A stretch of DNA of 64,000 nt from Streptosporangium pseudovulgare (GTDB lineage: Bacteria; Actinomycetota; Actinomycetes; Streptosporangiales; Streptosporangiaceae): contig NZ_BMQJ01000002.1 of the NCBI RefSeq assembly GCF_014648055.1, positions 558,001-622,000 of the forward strand, read 5' to 3'. Positions 27,006-36,024 of this stretch are shown here, piece by piece. The position numbers and the translations under genes are program-made. Position 1 is the stretch's first letter, and each line of letters opens with the position of its first letter. A model generated the notes under the pieces. That model worked only from the letters and a program-made list of their open reading frames with translations, was not told where the DNA came from and searched no databases.

Positions 27006-27131
27006 CCCGGCGTCCGCACGGTCCCGCCGTACGGACGTCCAAGGCCGACGGTCCCGCCGCACAGAGGTCCCGGCGTCCGCACGGTCCCGCCGTACGGACG
27101 TCCAAGGCCGACGGTCCCGCCGCACGGACGT
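27006..27131. repeat. 63-bp tandem repeat, two copies
   Basis: Copies 27006-27068 and 27069-27131 differ at a handful of bases near their ends. They lie immediately past the stop of the sigma-factor gene (27148) and contain CCGTACGG-type cores. The unit is a multiple of three, but the translated frame (GVRTVPPYGRPRPTVPPH) is not supported as a gene. Confidence 0.9.
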
Positions 27132-27147
27132 CCCGGGGCCGGGCGGC

Positions 27148-28098
27148 TCACAGCGCGGGCGGCAGGCCGAACCGGCCGAAGACCTCTTCCCCGTACGTGG
27201 TCACCTGGGTCACCAGACCGTCCTCGATCCGCAGCACGCCGAGCCAGGAGGGGCGGAAGTCCGGCTCGCCGGCCCGGCGCAGGTACGCGGCGGCCGCGGG
27301 CTGGCGGTTCGCCCGGACGGGCAGGACCCGCCAGTCCCCCCACGCCTCCGGGCCGACCATGGCCGAGATCCAGGCCGCGACGAAGGTCTCGCGGCCCAGC
27401 AGCCAGATGGGCTGCGGCGGCATCGTCTGCAGGACGTCCTCGCGCAGCACCTCCAGCAGGACGGCGGGGTCGGAGTGCTCGATGGCGTCGATGTAGCGCC
27501 GCAGGACGGCGCGTTCCCGCGCGGTGGGCTCGGCGGACGGGGTCCACTCCAGCCGCCGCGCGGGCAGGTGCCTGCGGACCGTCGGCCGGGCCCGCTGCAG
27601 GGCGCTCTTCACCGCCGCGACGGTCAGGTTCAGCGCCTCGGCGGCCTCCTGCGCCGGCCAGCCGAGCACGTCGCGCAGGATCAGCACCGCGCGCTGCCGG
27701 GGCGGCAGGTGCTGGATCGCGACCAGGAAGGCCAGCTCGATCGTCTCGCGCTCGATGACCGTCTCTGCCGCGTCCAGCAGCGTGTCGGGGTACGGCTGCA
27801 GCCACGGGACCGCGTCCCAGGACGGCGGGTCGATCCCGGGGTCGGCCGCGGCCGGAGCCGGTCGCGGCTCGGGACGGCGCGGACGGGCCCGCAGATGGTC
27901 CAGGCAGGCGTTGGTGGCGATCCGGTACAGCCAGGCCCGCAGACCGTCGGCGTCGCGCAGCGTGTCGCGGCGGCGCCAGGCCCGCAGGAACGTCTCCTGC
28001 ACCAGGTCCTCGGCCTCGTCGAAGGAGCCGAGCATCCGGTAGCAGTGCACGTGCAGCTCCCGCCGGTGCTCCGCCAGGCGCTCATCGAACCCGTCCAC
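27148..28098 (-). CDS. ECF sigma factor with C-terminal SnoaL-like domain
   Basis: A 316-residue sigma-70-family factor of the SigG/SigJ-like type. Region 2 is at about 10-75 (HCYRMLGSFDEAEDLVQETFLRAW), region 4 at about 135-185 (LPPRQRAVLILRDVLGWPAQEAAEALN). The C-terminal 120 residues form a SnoaL/NTF2-like domain, which in such factors replaces a separate anti-sigma and controls activity. The GTG start is used, as homologues begin MDEF-like. No anti-sigma gene is adjacent. Regulon unknown. Confidence 0.88.
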   Translation of the reverse strand: MDGFDERLAEHRRELHVHCYRMLGSFDEAEDLVQETFLRAWRRRDTLRDADGLRAWLYRIATNACLDHLRARPRRPEPRPAPAAADPGIDPPSWDAVPWLQPYPDTLLDAAETVIERETIELAFLVAIQHLPPRQRAVLILRDVLGWPAQEAAEALNLTVAAVKSALQRARPTVRRHLPARRLEWTPSAEPTARERAVLRRYIDAIEHSDPAVLLEVLREDVLQTMPPQPIWLLGRETFVAAWISAMVGPEAWGDWRVLPVRANRQPAAAAYLRRAGEPDFRPSWLGVLRIEDGLVTQVTTYGEEVFGRFGLPPAL

Positions 28099-28557
28099 GG
28101 CTATCGCCCCGCCCGCGGCGGCCGTCCGGCCCGGTGACCGGCCCTCCGGAGACCGGAGGCATCCGGAACGGGTGGTCTCGTCCCGATCTCCACCATGGCG
28201 GGAATGCTAGCCGTTCCACCCGCTCCGCGACCGCCGGAGACGGCCGCCGGTTCCTCACCCGGAGCGCCGCCGTGTCCCGGGGCTTCGGCGGCGCCTGACG
28301 GGTGCGGAGCCGGCGACCTCACGATCGCACGCACGGGCTCGGTCACGGCCTCCCGGCGCGTGACGGCCGGTTCGCCTGACCGGACCCGCGGCGGACCCGG
28401 AGGGTTCCCGACGGGATCGAAGTTCGACCGGTCGAAGTTCGGCCGGGTCGGCGCCGGCGCCGACCCGGCCCCGCCGGCAGGTGTCACCGGGATGCGACGA
28501 CCATCCCCGGCGGCCCCAGACGTCAACTCATGGTTGACGCCTCCATATCGTCAACCT
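28099..28557. other. Divergent intergenic region, 459 bp
   Basis: This holds the promoters of the sigma factor (left) and the Clp-N protein (right). No gene is supported. A 15-bp direct repeat (28417-28431, 28432-28446) carries TCGAAGTTCG, itself a near palindrome. The right end has two matching palindromes described separately. Confidence 0.6.
28417..28446. repeat. 15-bp direct repeat TCGAAGTTCGRCCGG
   Basis: Two adjacent copies differ at one base. Each begins with TCGAA-G-TTCG(A), an odd-length palindrome in the first copy, so this could be a tandem operator upstream of the Clp-N gene or of the sigma factor. Confidence 0.55.
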
Positions 28558-28567
28558 ATGGTTGACG
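28521..28567. promoter_or_regulatory. Paired operators CGTCAAC-N5-GTTGACG
   Basis: Two 19-bp inverted repeats with identical 7-bp arms lie at 28521-28539 and 28549-28567, 28 bp centre to centre. The second spans the ATG of the Clp-N gene. That layout suggests a repressor that blocks both promoter and translation start. The encoded protein has its own HTH and may be the regulator, but that is inference. Confidence 0.7.
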
Positions 28568-29310
28568 ATATGGAGAATCCGATCAACCCCACGAACCCGG
28601 TCCGGCTCGACGACATGATCGAGGCCATCAAAAGGGCGCACCCCGACGCGCTCGACCAGCTCTCCGACGCGGTCATCGCCGCCGAGCACCTCGGCGACGT
28701 GGCCGACCACCTCATCGGCCACTTCGTGGACCAGGCACGCCGGTCGGGCGCGTCCTGGACCGACATCGGCAGGAGCATGGGCGTCACCAAGCAGGCGGCC
28801 CAGAAACGCTTCGTCCCGAAGGTCTCCGATGAGTCGTTCGACCTCGACCCCGCCCAGGGGATGAGCCGGTTCACCGACCGGGCGCGCAACGTCGTGGCGG
28901 CCGCCCGGCGGGAGGCCCACGCGGCCGGCAACGACGAGGTCCGCCCCGAGCACCTGACACTCGGGTTGCTGAGCGAGCCGGAGGCCATCGCCGCCAAGGT
29001 GCTCGCCAAGCACGGCGCGCCGCCGGACGCCGTACGGCGGGCCGCCACCGCGGCACTGCCCCCGGCGGCCGGCCAGGCGCCCGACCCCGTCCCGTACGGC
29101 GCGCGGACCCGCAAGGCCCTGGAGCTGACGTACCGGGAGGCCCTGCGGCTGGGCCACAACTACATCGGGACCGAGCACATCCTGCTCGGGCTGCTGGAGC
29201 TGGAGAACGGCACCGGCCCGCTCTCCGGGCTCGGCGTCGGCAAGGCCGCGGTGGAGGCGGACGTCGTCGCCGTCCTGGCCGCCATCGTCGCCGCCCGCGA
29301 CGGGAAGTGA
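28558..29310 (+). CDS. Clp N-domain protein with helix-turn-helix
   Basis: A 250-residue protein. Its N-terminal part has an HTH-like segment at about 70-95 (ASWTDIGRSMGVTKQAAQKRF). The C-terminal two-thirds is a double Clp-N domain: RFTDRARNVVAAARREAH and then a second repeat with REALRLGHNYIGTEHILLGLL. It has no ATPase modules, so it is not ClpC itself but may bind ClpC clients or act as a sensor-regulator. The ATG at 28558 is inside the second operator; a second Met at 28570 is possible. Two identical palindromes upstream imply tight control. Confidence 0.85.
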   Translation: MVDDMENPINPTNPVRLDDMIEAIKRAHPDALDQLSDAVIAAEHLGDVADHLIGHFVDQARRSGASWTDIGRSMGVTKQAAQKRFVPKVSDESFDLDPAQGMSRFTDRARNVVAAARREAHAAGNDEVRPEHLTLGLLSEPEAIAAKVLAKHGAPPDAVRRAATAALPPAAGQAPDPVPYGARTRKALELTYREALRLGHNYIGTEHILLGLLELENGTGPLSGLGVGKAAVEADVVAVLAAIVAARDGK

Positions 29311-29334
29311 CCTCCGGGCGGGCGGGCCGTACCG

Positions 29335-29742
29335 CTACCGCCCGGCCCGCTCCGCGGACCGTTCCGCCTCACGCGCGTACGGCCCCGCCTCGCCTTCGTC
29401 CGGCCCCACCCCGTGCGCGGCGATCAACTGCTTGGGCGCCGTCAGGCACCACGCCTCGGTGACCAGCTCGAACAGCTCGTCGGCGTCGATCCCGGCCAGG
29501 TGCACCACGACCCAGCCGAACCGCCCCGCGGTGAACTGGACCTCGAAGACCTCCGGCCGCTCGGCCACCAGCGCGATCTGCTCCTCGATCGTCGCCTTCA
29601 GCCCGACGGTCTCGGTCCTCTCCCACAGGTAACCGAACCCGCTGCCCCGCACCTTCAGCGAGATCCAGTCACCGCCGGGGGTCTGCTCGACCTCCGGCAG
29701 TCTGTCCAGCATCCCCAGGAACTCCTCAACGCTCACACCCAT
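29335..29742 (-). CDS. MmcQ/YjbR-family protein
   Basis: A 135-residue protein of the MmcQ/YjbR (DUF419) type, a small double-wing DNA-binding-like fold of unknown biochemical role. Family landmarks include SLKVRGSGFGYLWERTETVGLKAT, then FEVQFTAGRFGWVVVHLAGID, and a closing VTEAWCLTAPKQL. The ATG at 29742 is used; an upstream in-frame Met would add 43 unconserved residues. It is convergent with the Clp-N gene. Confidence 0.83.
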   Translation of the reverse strand: MGVSVEEFLGMLDRLPEVEQTPGGDWISLKVRGSGFGYLWERTETVGLKATIEEQIALVAERPEVFEVQFTAGRFGWVVVHLAGIDADELFELVTEAWCLTAPKQLIAAHGVGPDEGEAGPYAREAERSAERAGR

Positions 29743-29858
29743 GGCCCAGACACCTACCAGAGCGCCCCGACATTTCCCCGCGCGGTACGCCGAGTCCGTC
29801 ACCCGGCGACGGTCCGCCACGGTCCGGGTGCCGCCGGACGGGCGCGTAGGGTGCCCGT

Positions 29859-30344
29859 GTGACGACGACACCCGCCACGGGCTACGACGGCCTGTCGTCC
29901 CGTCTCATCCCCGAGGCCGAGCTGCGGGAGTTCCTGCTCGGCTGCTTCGGGATCGCCGGGCACGAGCTGTTCGTCGGTCACGCCGACCGGCTGGACGAGG
30001 ACCTGCGGGACGTCCCGCCGGACACGGTGTTCGCCGCGTTCTGCGCCTATGAGGAGGTCGGCGGCCACTTCGCGATGCGCTTCGACGTCGGCGTCGAGGG
30101 ACGTCTCGCCGACCGGGTGGGCCGCGAGGAGTTCGCCGGGAGGTTCGCCGCGCGCTTCGGCGCCCACGTGCTGTACGGCGACGCCGAACCGCCGGGCCTG
30201 TGGACGGTGGTCCTGCCGGACGGCGGCCTGCTCCGCGCCGCGCTGGAGGAGGACGGCGACCGGTTCACCCTGTACACGGCCACCGCGCCGATCCCCGGCC
30301 TGCCGGGGCTCCGCGTGGACGAGGGTCTGTGGCGGGTCCGTTGA
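29859..30344 (+). CDS. Hypothetical protein
   Basis: A 161-residue soluble protein with a GTG start and no ribosome site. It has mixed alpha/beta content: an N-terminal helix (PEAELREFLLGCFGIAG), a middle beta-rich stretch (FAMRFDVGVEG) and a C-terminal beta part (FTLYTATAPIPG). No recognised domain, membrane segment or catalytic motif. It is transcribed divergently from the MmcQ gene across 116 bp. Confidence 0.65.
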   Translation: MTTTPATGYDGLSSRLIPEAELREFLLGCFGIAGHELFVGHADRLDEDLRDVPPDTVFAAFCAYEEVGGHFAMRFDVGVEGRLADRVGREEFAGRFAARFGAHVLYGDAEPPGLWTVVLPDGGLLRAALEEDGDRFTLYTATAPIPGLPGLRVDEGLWRVR

Positions 30345-30541
30345 CGCGCTCCCCGGCCTGAAGGCCGGAGCACCGGTCCGCATTCCGGTGGCCGCGGCCC
30401 GTTCCGTGGAGCCGCGCCACGGCGAAACCCGCGGGCCGGACCCCGGGAGGGGCACCGTACCGGCCTGGAACGGGCGGTGCGCATAAGGGCATTGATCATG
30501 GGTAGTCGCGGCTGGCCCGAACGAGACGAAAGGAGCCCCCC

Positions 30542-30688
30542 ATGCTCACCCTTCTCCTGCTGATCCTCGCTCTCGCCTGCTTCGTGCTGGCCGCGTTCAA
30601 CATCGGCGGCCCCCGGGTCAACCTCATCGCCCTCGGCCTGGCCCTGTGGGTGCTGACCGAGCTGATCCCGAAGTTCGGCGACCTTTGA
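30542..30688 (+). CDS. Small membrane protein, 48 residues
   Basis: A short gene with a strong ribosome site (AAAGGAG, 7 bp before the ATG). It encodes 48 residues with two hydrophobic segments: LTLLLLILALACFVLAAF and a second at about 27-43, joined by NIGGPRVN. The end is LIPKFGDL. Small two-pass proteins of this kind are common in actinomycetes; function unknown. Confidence 0.75.
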   Translation: MLTLLLLILALACFVLAAFNIGGPRVNLIALGLALWVLTELIPKFGDL

Positions 30689-30834
30689 CCGCGCGGTGAC
30701 CGTGCGGCGGGGGCCGTCCCGCCCGGGTGGGTCACCCCGCGACACACGCCGCACGGTCATGTCCCGCCCGCGTACGTCTTCCGGTCGGCGACCTCTTCCC
30801 GCAGCCGCCGTACGGGGAGAGCCGCGACCCGGGG

Positions 30835-31134
30835 TCACGGCTCCCCAGGCTCCCCCGCCGGCCTTCGCCCTTTCCCCCTTCGCTCCCGGATGGAGGTAAT
30901 GGTCTCCCCCACCGCCCCGCTCATCCCGATCACAAAGGGAAACGTGATCGCCCATCCCCAGGACAGAGGCTCGGTGAAGGGCCATACCTTGTAGTGATAG
31001 AGCGGCAGTGTGATCAGCAGCCCGCAGACGCCCCTGAGCATCCCGGACAGGAAGATCTTCGGTACGAGCTTCAGAAGGTCCACCACACCGCTTTCCCGAT
31101 CGTAGGAACGACGTGAACGGCCCGGCGTTCCCAT
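30835..31134 (-). CDS. Small membrane protein, 99 residues
   Basis: A short protein with two membrane segments: PKIFLSGMLRGVCGLLITL and SWGWAITFPFVIGMSGAVG, joined by a hydrophilic loop with YHYKVWPF. The tail is basic. The start is unsure: an internal GTG at 31086 has a GGGAAAG site and would remove 16 residues. Composition is less GC-rich than its neighbours. No family recognised. Confidence 0.6.
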   Translation of the reverse strand: MGTPGRSRRSYDRESGVVDLLKLVPKIFLSGMLRGVCGLLITLPLYHYKVWPFTEPLSWGWAITFPFVIGMSGAVGETITSIRERRGKGRRPAGEPGEP

Positions 31135-31398
31135 GCCGCCGGATCCCCCGTGCGCGGCCCGCCGGAGGCAGGCCGGCCCGCGGACGTCATCACGATCAAC
31201 TCAACGATCGGCCACCGGGCGGGACACGGCCCGGAGGTGATCCGAGCCGGTCGCCGCGTACCGTCATCCCGGCCGGGCGTGGCCGTACGTGACGGTCCGC
31301 GTTCTAGGCGTGGAGGAGGGTCCGGCCGACGGCGGGACCGGGGACGCGGGAGATCCGGACGATCGGCTCGGGCGGCCGCCCGAGCTTCCGCCCGACGG

Positions 31399-34300
31399 TC
31401 AGCCGACGGCGTAGGCGCGGGTGATCGTCTGGGTCAGGCCGGTGCCCGCCGTGTCGGTCACGGCCGCGCGGAGGGAGACGAACCCGGCCGCGGACGGGTT
31501 CCGCAGCACGGCGGTCCAACCGGAGCCGGTGCGGACGAGCGGGACGCGGCGCCAGCTCGTCCCGTCGTCGGTGGACATCTCCAGGCGGATCGACCTCGTC
31601 TCCGCCGCGGCGGCTCCGGGGTTGCGCTCGATCCACACGGGCATGCGGGTCACGCCGCCCGGCTTGGCGCGGTTCGACTCGTCCAGGCCGTCGGGGCCGT
31701 AGCGGACCGCGGTCAGCGGCAGCGGCTGCGGCTTCTCCGTGGTCGCGGACCGGAACGTCCACACGGACTCCACCCCGGTGGAGAGCGCCGAGTGCGGCAC
31801 CTGCCTGCGCATCGAGGCGGTGAGCGTGTAGGCGCCGGGCCCGGCGGGGAGATCGGCGCGGAGCTCGCATCCTTCCGGCCGGTAGATCTCACAGCCGGCG
31901 AGGTCGGCGCGGGCCAGCGTCTTCCCGTCCCGGGTGAGGGTGGCGGTGCCGGTGGCGGCGGCGTCCGAGCCCGTCCTGCCCGGGCGCCCGTCGGCCAACA
32001 GGCCGACCCCCGAGAAGGTCAACTCGTCGCCGGTGCGGCTGCCACCCGGAAGCAGGAACGACGGGCCGGTGACCGCCGCGTTCCAGACCTCCCCGCTCTC
32101 CCCGCGCTTCGCGAGCCGACCGCCGTCGAAGGTCAGGGAGGTGCCGACCTGGAGGCCGCTCTCGTAGGTCACCCCGGGGGTGCGGTACTGGACGAGCGTG
32201 CCGGGCAGGGGGAGGTCGTAGACCAGCGGCATCAGGGACATGCCCGGGAAACCGGGGGAGGGCAGCCCGGCCATCGGCGTCCCCGTGGCCGCGACGCCCG
32301 AGGCCCGGTAGGTCGTGGAGATCTTCGCCAGTTCCTTCCGCCTGGCGCGGTAGGTGGGATCGTCGGGGATGCCGTCGGTGCGGCGGTCGACGAGGTCGTA
32401 GACGTAGGGGCTGGGAGAGACGTCCCTGCTCAGCCACATGGTCCTCAGCGTGTAGGTCAGGCCGGACCGGCGGACGGGGACGACGAAGAACCCGGCGTTG
32501 GGGTTCAGGCCGGTGAACATGGAGAAGCTCCACGCGCCGTGGGCCAGCCCGAACTCGAAACCGCGGCGCATCTCGGCGCTCGGGTCGTCGAGCGTGACCC
32601 CGGTCGCCCTGCCCTGACGCGCGTCCACCGTCAGCCGGACGCCGTCGCCGTCGACCCTGAGCGGGGAGTCGGCGGCGGTGTCGGCCCACTTTCCGTCGAT
32701 CTTCTCGACGGTCTCGGTGTAGACGTTCCAGTCGCCCTTGGGGAGCCGTACCGTGGCCGTGCCGCCGTGGAACACCGGCTCGATGACGGTCCCGGTCGCC
32801 GGGTCGTAGATCTGCGCCATCCAGGGGTCGGCCGGCTGCCCCTGCCTGCCGACGACGGTGATGGTGACGTCGTAGGACTCGGGCTCGACATAGGCGCCGG
32901 CCACGGTGCGGATCACCGTGTCACCCGCGGTGGCGATGACCGTACCGGCGTAGTCGCCCGGAGCCTTGCCGGTCGCGTCGATGGTGAGCGTGACCGACGC
33001 CTGCCCCCCGGCGGGCACGTCGAGCCTCTGGACGCCGAGTTCGAGCACCTCTCCTCCACCGGTCAGGTCGAGGCTCACCGGCGTGTCGCCGGAGTTGGTG
33101 TAGGTGATGGTCCCGGTCCTGTGGCGCTCCTTCGGACCGCCCCAGGGGAAGGCCGCCCAGGCGTCCGTCGTCTGAGCCGTGACCTGCTGCTTCAGGGCGC
33201 GGACCACGTCCACCCGCCCGGTGCCCTGCTGGTACGGCGTGGCCCCGGCCGAGGGGGCGGCGCCGCCGGTCAGCGCGGCCTTGATCCGCTGCCCCGTCCA
33301 GTCGGGGTGACGCTGGGCGAGGATCGCCGCGGCCCCCGCCACGTGCGGCGTCGCCATCGAGGTTCCGGACATCGCCACGTGCCCGCCGTCGGTGCCGGCC
33401 TCCGCCGCGACGATGCCGACACCCGGCGCGGTGATGTCCGGTTTGACGGCGTGGTCGCCCGCACGGGGGCCGGTGCTGGAGAAGTCCGCCATCCGGTCCC
33501 GCCCGTCGACGGCGCCGACCGCGAGGGCGGCGTCGGCGCTGGCAGGACTGCCAACCGGTGCTCTTCCGCTGTTGCCCGCGCCGACGACGAACAGTGTGCC
33601 CGCCTTCGCCGAGAGCGTGTTCACCGCCTGTTCCACAGGGTCGATCCCGGGCTCGTCGGGGGCCGCCATGCTGAAATTGACGATCTTGGCCTTGATCTCC
33701 AGGGCGGCCCACTCCATGCCCGCCACAACGGCGGACTCGGAGGCGCCGCCCACCCCGCCCACCTTTCCGACGGCCAGCCGCGCTCCGGGGGCGACGCCCC
33801 GGTACTTCTCACCGTTGCCCGCGACGGTCGAGGCGACGTGGGTGCCGTGGCCGAGGTCGTCGCGGATATCGGGCTCGTCGCTGAAGTTGCGCGTCTGCGT
33901 GACCACGCCCTTCAGATCCGGATGGTCGGGGTCGTAGCCGGAGTCGAGGACGGCGACCGTGACGCCCTCGCCGGTCATTCCCTGCCTCCACGCCTCGGTG
34001 GCGCCGATCTGCTCGGTGCTCCGGTCGAGGGTGTAGGACAGGCGGCCGTCCAGCCAGATCTTCGCCGTGCCCGCGGCCAGCGTACGGGCGCCGCCCGCCA
34101 TGTCCTTCCACGCCTGGGCCGCGCCGCTCTTCGGCAGGCTGAGCGTGGTCATGCCGAGACCGGCGAACCCCTTGACGCCCTGCGCGCTCCTGAGGGCAGG
34201 AACCTGGCCGGCGTCCGACTGCGTGATCAGCGGGATGTCGCCCCTGTCGGCGTCCCCATACCGCCACTCCAGCAACTGGGTGACGTCGAACAGCCGCCGG

Positions 34301-34587
34301 TCGAGCGTCCCCTGGGTGAGCAGGGGCTGGGCGTCGGACGGAACCACGTACAGGTGTCCCTTGAGCATCTGGCTCCTGAAGCCGACGTCCTGCCGACCGG
34401 GGCCGGGCTCCACACGGTGCCCGCGGCCGGTCATCACGACCCGGTCGCCGGTGATCAGGGTCACCCCGTTCGGCCGGGGAGAGGAAGCCTGCGGCGCCGA
34501 CGTGGACGCGGGGGTGGGTGCGGGTGCGGTGCCCGCGATCGTCGCCGCCACGACGGCGGCGGCGAGAAGCGCTTTTCCTGGAATCAT
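31399..34587 (-). CDS. Secreted subtilisin-like serine protease (S8)
   Basis: A 1062-residue exported protease. Residues 1-35 form a signal peptide; a propeptide follows. The S8 triad is Asp215 (VAVLDSGYDP), His247 (LGHGTHVA) and Ser410 (GTSMATPHVAG), with the oxyanion Asn339 in GAGNS. Residues after about 500 are beta-rich and likely act as sorting or substrate-binding domains. The start at 34587 overlaps the upstream gene by ATGA and precedes the signal peptide directly. It is the last gene of an operon with an ECF sigma factor, so the sigma factor may control its own protease output. Confidence 0.92.
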   Translation of the reverse strand: MIPGKALLAAAVVAATIAGTAPAPTPASTSAPQASSPRPNGVTLITGDRVVMTGRGHRVEPGPGRQDVGFRSQMLKGHLYVVPSDAQPLLTQGTLDRRLFDVTQLLEWRYGDADRGDIPLITQSDAGQVPALRSAQGVKGFAGLGMTTLSLPKSGAAQAWKDMAGGARTLAAGTAKIWLDGRLSYTLDRSTEQIGATEAWRQGMTGEGVTVAVLDSGYDPDHPDLKGVVTQTRNFSDEPDIRDDLGHGTHVASTVAGNGEKYRGVAPGARLAVGKVGGVGGASESAVVAGMEWAALEIKAKIVNFSMAAPDEPGIDPVEQAVNTLSAKAGTLFVVGAGNSGRAPVGSPASADAALAVGAVDGRDRMADFSSTGPRAGDHAVKPDITAPGVGIVAAEAGTDGGHVAMSGTSMATPHVAGAAAILAQRHPDWTGQRIKAALTGGAAPSAGATPYQQGTGRVDVVRALKQQVTAQTTDAWAAFPWGGPKERHRTGTITYTNSGDTPVSLDLTGGGEVLELGVQRLDVPAGGQASVTLTIDATGKAPGDYAGTVIATAGDTVIRTVAGAYVEPESYDVTITVVGRQGQPADPWMAQIYDPATGTVIEPVFHGGTATVRLPKGDWNVYTETVEKIDGKWADTAADSPLRVDGDGVRLTVDARQGRATGVTLDDPSAEMRRGFEFGLAHGAWSFSMFTGLNPNAGFFVVPVRRSGLTYTLRTMWLSRDVSPSPYVYDLVDRRTDGIPDDPTYRARRKELAKISTTYRASGVAATGTPMAGLPSPGFPGMSLMPLVYDLPLPGTLVQYRTPGVTYESGLQVGTSLTFDGGRLAKRGESGEVWNAAVTGPSFLLPGGSRTGDELTFSGVGLLADGRPGRTGSDAAATGTATLTRDGKTLARADLAGCEIYRPEGCELRADLPAGPGAYTLTASMRRQVPHSALSTGVESVWTFRSATTEKPQPLPLTAVRYGPDGLDESNRAKPGGVTRMPVWIERNPGAAAAETRSIRLEMSTDDGTSWRRVPLVRTGSGWTAVLRNPSAAGFVSLRAAVTDTAGTGLTQTITRAYAVG

Positions 34588-35459
34588 GACCTGCCGCCGT
34601 CCACCTGCGGAAGCTCGTCCGTCCAGCCGGTGGTCAGTGAGATGAGTCCTTCGGCCCACCCCACGCTTCCGTTGTCGCCCATGAGTTGGTCGGTGCGGGT
34701 CACCCGGGCGGTCTCGGGGTCGACGACCAGCGTGATCTCCTTTTCGCCGTCGGGATCGGGGATCAGCAGTTTCCGTCCGTCCTCCATCGCTCCCGCGTCC
34801 CGGACCCCCGGCGTGGCGGCGAGGGCGCGGAACGCCGCGGAGCGGACCTCCGGCGGCGTCGGCAGTTCCGAGATCAGCGTGATCAGGGGACGGGTGGGGT
34901 CGCCCCGTTGTTCGGAGAGGGCCATGTCGTCGTCGCGCCCCGGAAGTTCGGCGAGCCGTGTCTTCAGCGCCTCCGGATCCGCCGGCAGCCTTTCCAGATC
35001 CTCGAAGCTCACCTTCGCGCCCTTGAGCATGAACGAGGTCGAGTCCGGCACGACGGCGCCCGGAGGATCACCCGGCTCGCCCTTGGACCAGCGCCTGCCG
35101 TCCCGGGTGGTCCAGCTCTCCTCCGGCGGGATATCCGGCCACGGCCACTTACGTGTGACATGCCAGTAGGTCCCGGAGTCCTGCGGCGCGTGTTCCGCGC
35201 TGACCGCCGCCATGAGCAGGATCTCCCGGCCCGTGGCCGGTGTGTCGGCGGGCGTGGTCACGCCGGTGGCGAGCACGGCGACGGCCGCCGCGGCGGCGGC
35301 GACCGTGGCCAGGCCGAACCCCGGCTTGAGCCACCCGGTCCGCCGGGGCGCGCGGCCGCGCATCCTGGCCTGGAGCCGCCCCCTGCTGCGGGTGATCGCC
35401 TCGGCGGGTGGTTCGGGCCTGGCCAGCAGGGTGGCGATCGGGGTCAGGTCGTCATCCAC
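34584..35459 (-). CDS. CU044_5270-like membrane protein
   Basis: A 291-residue protein with a short cytoplasmic N-terminus, one membrane helix (about residues 48-66: FGLATVAAAAAAVAVLATGV) and a long extracytoplasmic domain. This family lies next to ECF sigma factors in actinomycetes and may act as a sensor or anti-sigma, though the cytoplasmic part lacks a clear anti-sigma zinc motif. It overlaps the sigma gene by 8 bp and the protease gene by 4 bp, so all three are translated together. Confidence 0.8.
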   Translation of the reverse strand: MDDDLTPIATLLARPEPPAEAITRSRGRLQARMRGRAPRRTGWLKPGFGLATVAAAAAAVAVLATGVTTPADTPATGREILLMAAVSAEHAPQDSGTYWHVTRKWPWPDIPPEESWTTRDGRRWSKGEPGDPPGAVVPDSTSFMLKGAKVSFEDLERLPADPEALKTRLAELPGRDDDMALSEQRGDPTRPLITLISELPTPPEVRSAAFRALAATPGVRDAGAMEDGRKLLIPDPDGEKEITLVVDPETARVTRTDQLMGDNGSVGWAEGLISLTTGWTDELPQVDGGRS

Positions 35460-36024
35460 GGATCATCTCCTTGTCGATGAGGGCGAGCATCTTCGCGCGG
35501 GCCCGGCTGAGCCTGGAGCCCACGGTGCCGACGGCGATGCCGAGCGCCTGGGCGATCTCGTCGTAACCGAGCTGGCCCAGCGCCACGAGGAGCAGGACGT
35601 CGCGCTCGCCCCCGGAGAGCGCGGCGAGTGCCTTGGCCAGATGCGGCTGCATGCGCTGGGCGGTGACGGAGGTCACGACCCGGTTCTCGTGGCCTTCCAC
35701 GACGGGTTCCGGCTCCAACCGGGCCAGCGCCCGGTAGCGGCGGGTCTCCTTGCGCCGGTGCCTGGCGATGAGGTTGGTGGCGAAGCCGAACAGCCAGGGC
35801 CGCAGGCCCCCGAGTTCCGGGTCGAACCGGTCGCGCTGGTCGAAGGCCAGCAGGAACGTCTCGGCGGTGATGTCCTCGGCGATCTGCGTGTCCAGCCGGC
35901 CGGCCACGTACCGGTAGATGTCGCGGTAGTAGCGGTCGTGCACCTCTGTGAACAGCTCGGGGTCACGCCGGTACCGAGCGACGAGTTCGGCGTCGATTCC
36001 CGGTTCGCTCACTGCCGCGATCAA
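35452..36024 (-). CDS. ECF RNA polymerase sigma factor
   Basis: A 190-residue ECF sigma factor. Region 2 reads FTEVHDRYYRDIYRYVAGRL, then ITAETFLLAFDQRDRF; region 4 reads LSGGERDVLLLVALGQLGYD, then IAQALGIAVGTVGSRLSRAR, the -35-binding helix-turn-helix. The start is a TTG at 36024 with GGAGAAG 6 bp upstream; a later GTG at 36012 is possible. It leads the operon with the membrane protein and subtilisin and probably autoregulates it. Confidence 0.88.
   Translation of the reverse strand: MIAAVSEPGIDAELVARYRRDPELFTEVHDRYYRDIYRYVAGRLDTQIAEDITAETFLLAFDQRDRFDPELGGLRPWLFGFATNLIARHRRKETRRYRALARLEPEPVVEGHENRVVTSVTAQRMQPHLAKALAALSGGERDVLLLVALGQLGYDEIAQALGIAVGTVGSRLSRARAKMLALIDKEMIRG

Noticed and set aside
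26922..27758. A plus-strand frame across the 63-bp repeats
   Set aside because: It runs antisense into the sigma factor and has no start signal; the repeats only look coding because the unit is a multiple of three.
28195..28557. A 121-residue extension of the Clp-N protein
   Set aside because: It has random composition and crosses two operator palindromes; the ATG at 28558 fits.
31150..35169. A 1339-codon plus-strand frame opposite the subtilisin operon
   Set aside because: The minus strand has a complete protease triad and operon overlaps; the plus frame has nothing.
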